DNA from: an uncultured beta proteobacterium
GTDB lineage: Bacteria; Pseudomonadota; Gammaproteobacteria; Burkholderiales; Rhodocyclaceae
Reading direction: 5' to 3'
Length of the DNA stretch: 5,981 nt
Assembly (NCBI GenBank): GCA_903932755.1
Contig: CAIZHL010000233.1
Span: 1 to 5,981 of the forward strand
Shown piece by piece: positions 1-5,063 of this stretch (its first letter is position 1; each line of letters starts with the position of its first letter). Under the pieces are notes generated by a model. That model had not been told where the DNA came from, did not search any database, and worked only from the letters and a program-made list of their open reading frames with translations. A program made the translations under genes and the position numbers.

Positions 1-577
1 CGTAAAAGTCCGCCTCCAGCGCCACCGTGGCGCGACGCTTGCGCGCCTCGTCTTCGCCGATCAAGCCTGCATTCAGATCGGCGTCGATGGCCATCTGCTT
101 TCCCGGCATGGCATCCAGCGTGAAGCGCGCCGAGACCTCGGCGATGCGTCCGGCACCCTTGGTAATGACAATGAAATTTATCAGCGTGAGGATGATGAAC
201 ACCACGATGCCGACCGCGTAATTGCCGCCCACCAGAAAGTGACCGAATGCCTCGATCACCTTGCCGGCAGCATCCGGACCCGTGTGCCCGTGCAACAGGA
301 TGACCCGCGTCGAGGCCACGTTGAGCGACAGTCGCAGCAGCGTAGTCACCAGCAAAACGGTGGGGAAAATCGCGAAGTCGAGCGGCTTCATGGTGTACAT
401 CGCCACCAGCAGCACCATGATCGAGATGGCGATATTGAAGGTGAAAAACACATCGAGCACGAACGTCGGCAGCGGCAACACCATCATCGACAGGATAAGG
501 ATGATGAGCAGCGGCGCCAGCATCTGGCGGAGATTCAGGCGCCCGAGGAAGCCCTGCAGTGTCAGGCCGTCATTCAT
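1..577 (-). CDS. flhA: Flagellar export gate protein FlhA, N-terminal part (runs off window edge)
   Basis: FlhA is the large inner-membrane protein of the flagellar type III export gate; it couples proton motive force to export and docks chaperone-substrate complexes through its cytoplasmic domain. Only the first 192 residues are here (start [18 protein letters not shown]); the protein is usually near 690, so the cytoplasmic domain lies outside. Hydrophobic segments are visible at about residues 20-36, 39-60, 66-81 and 114-139. The FHIPEP-family signature follows at about 144-168 (RIAEVSARF then [15 protein letters not shown]), with R144, R151 and D155 matching the conserved charged residues around R147, R154 and D158 of Salmonella FlhA. 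The ATG at 577-575 overlaps the flhB stop (ATGA). The next ATG, at 573, is in another frame and hits a stop after two codons, so 577 is preferred. No strong ribosome-binding site is seen, which fits translational coupling to flhB. Identification is firm. Confidence 0.97.
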   Translation of the reverse strand, partial: MNDGLTLQGFLGRLNLRQMLAPLLIILILSMMVLPLPTFVLDVFFTFNIAISIMVLLVAMYTMKPLDFAIFPTVLLVTTLLRLSLNVASTRVILLHGHTGPDAAGKVIEAFGHFLVGGNYAVGIVVFIILTLINFIVITKGAGRIAEVSARFTLDAMPGKQMAIDADLNAGLIGEDEARKRRATVALEADFY

Positions 578-1719
578 TCGGACGGCCCCGGATCGAAACC
601 TGCGGGGACATCAATCAGCGCCGGCACGGTCGGCCGCAGCATGGTGCCGGCATTTGCCGCAAACGTGTTCATTTGATAGACCCAGGCCATGACCTCGGCC
701 ACTGCTGCGTACAAACCCACAGGAATCTGGTCTCCTACCTCTGCGTGCCGATACAGCGCCCGCGCCAAAGGAGCGGTTTCGAGCAGCGGCACCTGATGCT
801 CGCTGGCAATTTCACGGATACGCCCGGCAATCAGGTTCATCCCCTTTGCAACCACGACCGGCGCACCCATCGCGCCGCGGTCGTACTTCAAGGCCACGGC
901 AAAGTGTGTCGGATTGGTCACCACGACATCCGCCTTGGGTACCTGGGACATCATGCGGCTGCGCGCCATTTCGCGCTGCTGGCTGCGGATGCGCGCCTTG
1001 AGCTGGGGATCGCCCTCACTTTCCCGCGCCTCCCGCTTCAACTCCTCACGGGTCATCTTCAATCGATCATGGTATTGCCAGAGCTGAAACGGCACGTCGA
1101 TCGCCGCAATCACCGCCAGGCCGCCAACCAGGGCAATGAAGCTGAAAAAGAGCAATTGGGAAAAGGAAGCCAGGGCGGCCTCGATGGGCTGGGCCAAGAG
1201 GGCGAACATTCGATCCTGCTCGTTGCGGACGGCCCAATACAGCACGCCGCCGATCAACAGCGCCTTGAGGATGGCCTTAATCAGCTCGGCAAGGCTCTGC
1301 CAGGAAAACATGCGACCCAAACCCTTGACCGGATCCATGCGCGTGAGGTCAAGCTGAAACGCCTTGGCTGAAAATATCCAGCCGCCCATGACGAAAGGCG
1401 TCGCAACTATGGCCACGATGATGGCCAGAAAAATCGGACCAACGATGCCGAAACCATCGACAGCCTGCGCCAGGGCAGACCCGCTCATGACCGTCGTATC
1501 GAATGCCGCACTGCGGTCGAAGCTCAACCCGTGTCGCAGTACATTGGCGGCGCCTTGGGCCATCCAGCTTCCAAGCACCCAGAAGGTGCCGGCACCGGCG
1601 GCCAGAACCATGAACGCCATCAACTCGCGCGAATGCGGAACATTGCCGTCTTCACGCGCCTGCTCGAGGCGACGCTCCGATGCGGGCTCCGTGCGCTCGA
1701 GGTCGCTTTCTTCAGCCAT
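574..1719 (-). CDS. flhB: Flagellar export switch protein FlhB
   Basis: FlhB is an integral membrane part of the flagellar type III export gate and the switch that changes export from rod/hook to filament substrates when FliK signals that the hook is complete. The 381-residue length is near Salmonella FlhB (383). The N-terminus ([20 protein letters not shown]) is the typical charged FlhB start. Four membrane segments are visible at about 31-52, 90-113, 143-164 and 191-214. A charged linker (about 218-262) leads to the autocleavage motif NPTH at residues 269-272, where the family cleaves itself between N and P, followed by the C-terminal FlhB domain ([10 protein letters not shown] to about [11 protein letters not shown]). 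All key residues are intact, so it should be functional. The ATG at 1719 is preceded by a weak GAGAAA ribosome-binding site about 11 nt away. It lies 117 bp after the ycgR-like gene and overlaps flhA by 4 nt. Confidence 0.98.
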   Translation of the reverse strand: MAEESDLERTEPASERRLEQAREDGNVPHSRELMAFMVLAAGAGTFWVLGSWMAQGAANVLRHGLSFDRSAAFDTTVMSGSALAQAVDGFGIVGPIFLAIIVAIVATPFVMGGWIFSAKAFQLDLTRMDPVKGLGRMFSWQSLAELIKAILKALLIGGVLYWAVRNEQDRMFALLAQPIEAALASFSQLLFFSFIALVGGLAVIAAIDVPFQLWQYHDRLKMTREELKREARESEGDPQLKARIRSQQREMARSRMMSQVPKADVVVTNPTHFAVALKYDRGAMGAPVVVAKGMNLIAGRIREIASEHQVPLLETAPLARALYRHAEVGDQIPVGLYAAVAEVMAWVYQMNTFAANAGTMLRPTVPALIDVPAGFDPGPSE

Positions 1720-1736
1720 GGGCGGAATTTCTCATA

Positions 1737-1756
1737 CCGGCAATTATTGCTGCCGG
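1737..1756 (-). repeat. 6-bp inverted repeat just upstream of the flhB ribosome-binding site
   Basis: The arms CCGGCA (1737-1742) and TGCCGG (1751-1756) are perfect reverse complements around an 8-nt AT-rich spacer. The repeat overlaps the -12 side of the candidate sigma-54 element and ends 3 nt before the flhB ribosome-binding region. It could be an operator or a leader hairpin if transcription reads through from the upstream gene; no T-tract follows, so it does not look like a terminator. Confidence 0.4.
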
Positions 1757-1764
1757 GCCGCCAG
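1748..1764 (-). promoter_or_regulatory. Candidate sigma-54 (RpoN) promoter for flhB-flhA
   Basis: The minus strand reads CTGGCGGCCCGGCAGCA. It has GG and GC separated by exactly 10 nt, a full CTGGC at the -24 side and GCA at the -12 side. The consensus is TGGCAC-N5-TTGCA; the second half of the -24 box and the TT before GC do not match. If it is used, transcription would start near 1737, about 18 nt before the flhB ATG, leaving room for the weak ribosome-binding site. Flagellar export genes are RpoN-dependent in some proteobacteria such as Pseudomonas. The match is partial and the region is GC-rich, so a chance match is quite possible. Confidence 0.3.
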
Positions 1765-1790
1765 GGGAGCGAGCGAACAAGCGCTTAAAT

Positions 1791-1807
1791 CTCGGCCTAA
1801 TCCCGAG
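1791..1807 (-). repeat. 5-bp inverted repeat downstream of the ycgR-like gene
   Basis: The arms CTCGG (1791-1795) and CCGAG (1803-1807) flank a 7-nt spacer about 30 nt past the ycgR-like stop codon. On the minus strand it is followed by ATTTAAG, which is too weak a T-run for a confident intrinsic terminator. It lies about 30 bp upstream of the candidate sigma-54 element, so an activator or operator site is another option. Such a short repeat can arise by chance. Confidence 0.25.
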
Positions 1808-1836
1808 CCATGATTCCCCGCTTGAATACTACCCGG

Positions 1837-2634
1837 TCAGGTCATCCCCGATTCGCGCGCCTTGCGCTCGCGCTCGATCTTCATGATGTACCGCTGAATC
1901 AGCCGTGCCATCGGCCCCGGCAGATTGACGAATTCGCAACCGGCGCGCTTGGCGCGAATTCCGCTGCGACTGACGGATTCCGCCAGGCTTCGCAGGCGCA
2001 GACTGATGGCAATCGACCCGATCTCCGGCAATTCGATGCCGCACCCTGAAAGCTCCATATCGGTTTCCAGAGGCAGGTCCAGCGGCAGGCCGACCAGCAA
2101 GATACCGCCGCCGCTGATGTCGGCTACGTGAGCTTCAACCAGGGCGCTTGAGCCGTCCGGCCCGGGAATGCGGATTCTGCATCTGACGGGCTGGGCAACG
2201 GGCGTAACCAGCCGATAAAACTCCCGCCGCTGCAGCCGCAGGATGCTGTCCGGCAAAGACGCATGAAAGGCAGGGCGTCCGCCATCTTCGATCTGATCCA
2301 CCCCGCGCAAGATGAATTGGATTTTTACCTTGTCCAGGTGGCTGACGCAGAACAGTGTTTCCGCCTTCAGCGCCTTGCGATTCATCTCCATGCTGGCGCC
2401 GTATTCGAGCACCAGGCCATTGTCATCGCAGCTCACCAGGCTGGTCAGCAAAATGTTGCGCCCTTCGTTGAACATCATGGCGACTTGCGATACATGCTCG
2501 ATCAGCCCGCGCAAGACGGGAAACATCTCGCTCCTGGTATAGAGCAGATAGTGACTGAATTCCTCGTTGTCCAGCACTTCCGCGACGGCTTGCGGCGTCG
2601 AACTGGCATCCGGTGCAGTGCTCGGGGTGTTCAT
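1837..2634 (-). CDS. ycgR: YcgR-type flagellar brake protein (YcgR N-domain plus PilZ domain)
   Basis: YcgR-family proteins bind cyclic di-GMP and act at the flagellar motor to slow rotation or bias its direction. The 265-residue length is close to E. coli YcgR (244) with a short extra N-terminus. Residues about 24-130 match a YcgR N-terminal domain in style (TSLVSCDDNGLVLEYG, then IQFILRGVDQIEDGGRPAF). The PilZ domain follows with both c-di-GMP binding motifs intact: the RxxxR-type RREFYR at 136-141 and DxSxxG as DISGGG at 172-177. It ends in GCEFVNLPGPMARLIQRYI, typical of the family, and a basic tail. The ATG at 2634 is the first possible start, since an in-frame stop lies seven codons or fewer upstream. 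No good ribosome-binding site is visible, which suggests weak or coupled translation. It sits 37 bp after the flhX-like gene and 117 bp before flhB. Function as a motor brake is inferred from the family. Confidence 0.92.
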   Translation of the reverse strand: MNTPSTAPDASSTPQAVAEVLDNEEFSHYLLYTRSEMFPVLRGLIEHVSQVAMMFNEGRNILLTSLVSCDDNGLVLEYGASMEMNRKALKAETLFCVSHLDKVKIQFILRGVDQIEDGGRPAFHASLPDSILRLQRREFYRLVTPVAQPVRCRIRIPGPDGSSALVEAHVADISGGGILLVGLPLDLPLETDMELSGCGIELPEIGSIAISLRLRSLAESVSRSGIRAKRAGCEFVNLPGPMARLIQRYIMKIERERKARESGMT

Positions 2635-2654
2635 ATTTGGAAATAGGGGCTAAC

Positions 2655-2680
2655 GAAAAACGTCCCGGATTTTATCCCGG
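2655..2680 (-). terminator. Weak terminator-like hairpin at the end of the flhX-like gene
   Basis: On the minus strand CCGGGAT-AAA-ATCCGGG (2680-2664) can form a 7-bp stem with one G-G mismatch and a 3-nt loop, followed by ACG and then TTTTT (2660-2656). The stem covers the stop codon of the flhX-like gene. It could attenuate transcription into the ycgR-like gene, but the mismatch and the short T-run make it a weak candidate. Confidence 0.3.
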
Positions 2681-2989
2681 TTTGGATTCACCGGCAGACG
2701 GAAAGAACCGCGGGGCTTCACCGCGCTCTACCTGATACAGCCATGCCAGCAATTCGGCAACTGCAACGTAAAGCTGCGACGGAATGTGTTGATCCAGATC
2801 GACCTGGGCGAGCAGCGCAACCAGCGCGGGTGATTCGTGGACATAAATACCGTGTTCCTGCGCCCGCGCGATGATCTCGTCGGCGACCAGTCCGCGACCC
2901 TTCGCCACCACCGTCGGTGCGGTGGCACCGGGAGCGTATTTCAGCGCTACCGCCAGCGTGCGCTGCGAATCTTCGTCAGCCGTTGTCAT
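2672..2989 (-). CDS. Stand-alone FlhB C-terminal-domain protein (FlhX/FhlB-like)
   Basis: This 105-residue protein has no membrane segment and matches only the cytoplasmic C-terminal domain of FlhB (EscU/YscU/HrcU family). Residues 13-88 (AVALKY to LLAWLYQVE) align with residues about 274-351 of the FlhB encoded at 574-1719, roughly half identical by eye, including VVAKG, the EH pair, IP, LY, AVAE and AW. The NPTH cleavage motif is absent: QRTLAVALKY stands where FlhB has [11 protein letters not shown], so the protein resembles the fragment FlhB releases after self-cleavage. In Helicobacter pylori a similar protein (FlhX, HP1575) is reported to stand in for that FlhB fragment. A role as soluble partner or modulator of the export gate is inference. 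The ATG at 2989 lies inside the end of fliK (14-nt overlap), implying coupled translation; a GGGAA 12 nt upstream is a distant ribosome-binding candidate. A short tail (about 89-105, rich in P, G and S) is not shared with FlhB. Confidence 0.9.
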   Translation of the reverse strand: MTTADEDSQRTLAVALKYAPGATAPTVVAKGRGLVADEIIARAQEHGIYVHESPALVALLAQVDLDQHIPSQLYVAVAELLAWLYQVERGEAPRFFPSAGESKPG

Positions 2990-4151
2990 GGCGCGTCTGT
3001 ATTCCCAGCAGCGTCAGGCCGACTACCGCCAAACCCTGCTGCAAAGACGGAATGGCAGCGTCCAGGTCGGCCACAGTGCTGGCTCTGGATGCATTTAGTA
3101 CAAGCTGCACGGTCTGCCCGCTCAGTTGCAGGCGCGCATCGATGGCGCCGAGCCGCGGCAGGGTCAGGCGCAGGTTGGCGGACCAGGGAGCGGCTTCATC
3201 CGGCGTCGAGCCATCACTCTGCCGGGCATCGCGTTCGATTTCGAATTCCATGCCCTGTTTTGGCCAGATTTCGCCATGCCATGCCAGCCGTTGCGTCGCG
3301 GCAGCCTCAAGCTGTTGCTGCACCAGGGGACGCAAATCGTCGGGAATCATGAGGGCGGCGGTGGCCGGGTTGGCCGCAAGGCGTGATTCTGCGGCAGAGG
3401 CACCGGACGCTGCCGTCTCGCCCCCAAACAATGCCTGCAGCAGCGATGCGGGGGCCGGGGGCGAACGGGCAGCGGCAGCTTCATGCCGTACCGCCAGCGC
3501 CGACTTTGCGGCATCCTCCTGCGCCGTTCCCGCCGCACCAAAGGCCGCCAGGGTTACCGGATTCGAATGTTGCCCTTGCGGTTCGGCCAGCAAACTGGCC
3601 AGCGGCCGCTGACCCAGCGCCCACTGCACCTGATGCGATTCGTAGAAGAGTCCGCTGGTGCCGACTGCCAGCGCAAGTTTTGGCGGCAGGCTCTGGGCCA
3701 ATGCGGCAGCGCTGACAGGCGCTTGCGGCAACAACGAACCGCTGCGAGTGAGGGTTGCCGGCATCACCGGCTCGCCTTCACGAGCGAGCAGCGAAGCGAT
3801 CAGTTGCCCGGTGCGCGATAGCGTGGCGTGCTGATAGGGCTCACCGGCTGCGGCCGGCCTGCCCTCGGCGATTTGCGCCACGATCGCACGCGGGGTGCGA
3901 TCGATGACCACCAGATCCAGCGTATCGCCGGTCTTGGCGCCCTCAGGCAAGGAGAGGATGAGCAATCTTCCTGCGACCAGCGCCTTGAATGTATTTTCCG
4001 GCAGGGCTTCCTGGATGTAGGCGCGGAATACCTGACCCTTGTTCAAATCCGGCAGATCGGACGGGATTTCCGCGATCGGCCGCAGTTGATGCAGGGGCGC
4101 ATCGGTCTGGCTGCGAACCTGGACGCCAACATCGGTGGGAATCATCACCAT
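2976..4151 (-). CDS. fliK: Flagellar hook-length control protein FliK
   Basis: FliK is exported during hook growth, measures hook length and makes FlhB switch to filament substrates. The 391-residue length is near Salmonella FliK (405). A beta-rich N-terminal part (about 39-94, VFRAYIQEAL to RAIVAQIAEG) is followed by a conserved-looking patch at about 166-180 (SGLFYESHQVQWALG) that I associate with betaproteobacterial FliK-like proteins. Next come an Ala/Pro-rich linker (about 200-260) and the C-terminal hook-length domain (about 275-388), with APWSANLRLTLPRLGAIDAR and then LQLSGQTVQLVLNAS. The start is uncertain: MVMIP offers ATG at 4151, GTG at 4148 and ATG at 4145, an in-frame stop lies three codons before 4151, and none of the three has a clear ribosome-binding site. 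A hairpin ends 2 nt before 4151. The 3' end overlaps the flhX-like gene by 14 nt. The family is clear; ruler function is inferred. Confidence 0.92.
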   Translation of the reverse strand: MVMIPTDVGVQVRSQTDAPLHQLRPIAEIPSDLPDLNKGQVFRAYIQEALPENTFKALVAGRLLILSLPEGAKTGDTLDLVVIDRTPRAIVAQIAEGRPAAAGEPYQHATLSRTGQLIASLLAREGEPVMPATLTRSGSLLPQAPVSAAALAQSLPPKLALAVGTSGLFYESHQVQWALGQRPLASLLAEPQGQHSNPVTLAAFGAAGTAQEDAAKSALAVRHEAAAARSPPAPASLLQALFGGETAASGASAAESRLAANPATAALMIPDDLRPLVQQQLEAAATQRLAWHGEIWPKQGMEFEIERDARQSDGSTPDEAAPWSANLRLTLPRLGAIDARLQLSGQTVQLVLNASRASTVADLDAAIPSLQQGLAVVGLTLLGIQTRHDNG

Positions 4152-4244
4152 GGCCGGTTACCGCTGTCGGAAGTGGTACCGGAGTGGCCATATCTGCAGC
4201 GACACCGGCACATCGCAAGGGCACCCCATGCTTCGCTCAAGCAA
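4152..4244 (-). other. 93-bp gap between fliT and fliK
   Basis: No gene is visible here. The minus strand contains a short GCTT-N5-AAGC repeat just past the fliT stop and the hairpin next to the fliK start (4154-4182). I found no convincing sigma-70, sigma-28 or sigma-54 promoter; a TGGGG...TTGC stretch has the wrong GG-to-GC spacing (9 instead of 10). Confidence 0.6.
4154..4182 (-). promoter_or_regulatory. Hairpin abutting the fliK start codon
   Basis: In the mRNA sense CCGGTACC (4182-4175) can pair with GGTAACCGG (4162-4154), giving an 8-bp GC-rich stem with one bulged A and a 12-nt loop. Its 3' arm takes up the place where a fliK ribosome-binding site would be expected, and no such site is visible there. 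It may limit fliK translation or make it depend on ribosomes arriving from fliT; this is inference from pairing alone. Confidence 0.4.
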
Positions 4245-4604
4245 TCAATAGCCACCTGGCGCGCTGTCAGTCGCCGCATACGCCTGCTGCACCTGCTTGC
4301 GGCGATTCTGGCTGCCAAGAAATTGACGCACATGCTCCATCCATGGTTCCGTATGACGGCGAATCTCGGCATCGTCTTCGAGTATCCGCTGAATCAGGCC
4401 ACGCTTGTGATCATTTTCCGCCGCGGTCGTGCCCGTATCCGGCCCGGGACCGCTGTTTGCGACCAACTCGTCGCGAAGGGCGGCGACGCTGCGTTCAAGG
4501 GCGACCAGGCGCGACCAGTCATTCGACCGGGCAGCATTGACCATATCTGCCGACAGGGCACAGATTTCTTCGTAGAGGTCGATCTGATCGGACATCGACA
4601 TCAT
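4245..4604 (-). CDS. fliT: Flagellar chaperone FliT
   Basis: FliT is a small helical cytoplasmic chaperone that binds the cap protein FliD, helps deliver it to the export gate, and in enterobacteria also inhibits the FlhDC regulator. With the chosen start it has 119 residues, close to Salmonella FliT (122). The protein is mostly charged helix: an N-terminal stretch MSDQIDLYEEICALSADMV, then NDWSRLVALE (about 28-37), the W..L..LE pattern common in FliT, and a C-terminal helix with EPWMEHVRQFLGSQNRRKQV. A low-complexity loop rich in G, P and T (about 51-60) separates the helices. An open frame continues upstream to 4670, but 4604 is preferred because GAGG lies 6 nt before it and the longer N-terminus would overlap fliS. 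Codons at 4601 and 4595 are other possible ATG starts. Placement 8 nt after fliS supports the call, since FliT sequences are weakly conserved. Confidence 0.85.
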   Translation of the reverse strand: MMSMSDQIDLYEEICALSADMVNAARSNDWSRLVALERSVAALRDELVANSGPGPDTGTTAAENDHKRGLIQRILEDDAEIRRHTEPWMEHVRQFLGSQNRRKQVQQAYAATDSAPGGY

Positions 4605-4610
4605 GGTAAG

Positions 4611-4614
4611 CCTC
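4611..4614 (-). promoter_or_regulatory. fliT ribosome-binding site (decides the start)
   Basis: GAGG on the minus strand overlaps the fliS stop codon (TGAGG) and lies 6 nt before the ATG at 4604. It favours this start over the upstream in-frame ATG at 4670 and suggests translational coupling of fliT to fliS. Confidence 0.7.
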
Positions 4615-5050
4615 AAGCGGCGGCCTTGCTCGAGGAAGCTACCGCGGGATCCTGTGCTATTTCCGCCCACGCCGACCTGAGTTCGGCGAGCAGTCGGCCC
4701 ACTTCGTTCAGCGCCGCCGGGTCATTCTTGAGGTTGGCATGCAGCAGGCGATTGCACATGTAGTCGTACAGCGCCGCCAGACGGTTGGCCAGTTCGTCGC
4801 CGGCAGCAAAATTGAGGCTGGCCTTGAGTCCGTTGGCGATGATGTCGATGGCGTGGGAAATGGTTTGCCCCTTCTCGGCAATCCGCTTCTGCTCCATGGC
4901 GCTGCCTGCCCTTGCGACGGCGAGCAGGGCGCCGTCGAACAGCATCAGGATCAGCCGATGCGAGTCGGCTGCGGCAACACCGGTTTCAACGCCGACATTG
5001 GCATAGGATTGTGCGGCGCCGTGGCTGCGGGACGTGGAAGCGAAAGACAT
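4613..5050 (-). CDS. fliS: Flagellin export chaperone FliS
   Basis: FliS binds the C-terminal disordered end of flagellin in the cytoplasm, prevents early polymerisation and presents flagellin to FlhA. With the chosen start it has 145 residues, within the usual 125-145 range. Family features are clear: AAQSYANVGVETGV near the N-terminus, the HRLILMLFDGAL motif at about residues 31-42, and the later helix with LYDYMCNRLLHANLKND. The open frame extends back to 5095, but the ATG at 5050 is preferred because GGAGAG lies just upstream and the longer form would overlap the end of fliD. The C-terminal tail SSSKAAA looks disordered. It lies 13 bp after fliD and 8 bp before fliT, the usual fliD-fliS-fliT order. 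Confidence 0.95.
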   Translation of the reverse strand: MSFASTSRSHGAAQSYANVGVETGVAAADSHRLILMLFDGALLAVARAGSAMEQKRIAEKGQTISHAIDIIANGLKASLNFAAGDELANRLAALYDYMCNRLLHANLKNDPAALNEVGRLLAELRSAWAEIAQDPAVASSSKAAA

Positions 5051-5054
5051 GGTT

Positions 5055-5060
5055 CTCTCC
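5055..5060 (-). promoter_or_regulatory. fliS ribosome-binding site (decides the start)
   Basis: GGAGAG on the minus strand, in the 13-bp space between fliD and fliS, lies 4 nt before the ATG at 5050 (6 nt counting from the GGAG core). It is the strongest Shine-Dalgarno sequence in the window and supports 5050 over the upstream in-frame ATG at 5095. Confidence 0.8.
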
Positions 5061-5063
5061 GGA

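Larger units (their letters stand above)
1720..1836 (-). other. 117-bp intergenic region upstream of flhB
   Basis: This is the largest gap in the window. Read on the minus strand it holds, in order, a 5-bp inverted repeat (1791-1807) followed by ATTTAAG, a GG-N10-GC candidate sigma-54 element (1748-1764), a 6-bp inverted repeat (1737-1756) and the weak flhB ribosome-binding site (1728-1733). I see no coding potential in it. It is the likeliest place in the window for a secondary promoter that would uncouple flhB-flhA from the upstream genes. Confidence 0.6.

Noticed and set aside
559..1371. Plus-strand open frame of 270 codons
   Set aside because: It is antisense to flhB; its translation is rich in H, R and Q without recognisable motifs, the pattern expected from reading a GC-rich gene backwards.
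2635..2671. Sigma-28 (FliA) promoter before the ycgR-like gene
   Set aside because: A TAAA is present near the flhX-like stop, but the sequence 15 nt later does not resemble GCCGATAA.
2917..3612. Plus-strand open frame of 231 codons
   Set aside because: It is antisense to the Ala-rich fliK and gives a Cys/Arg/Ser-rich translation without family resemblance.
4200..4230. Sigma-54-like TGGGG...TTGC stretch upstream of fliK
   Set aside because: The spacing between GG and GC is 9 nt instead of the strict 10, and no CAC follows the GG.
3828..4763. Long plus-strand open frame of 311 codons
   Set aside because: It lies antisense to fliK, fliT and fliS, all recognised families. Its translation shows no coherent domain, and long antisense frames are common in GC-rich DNA.
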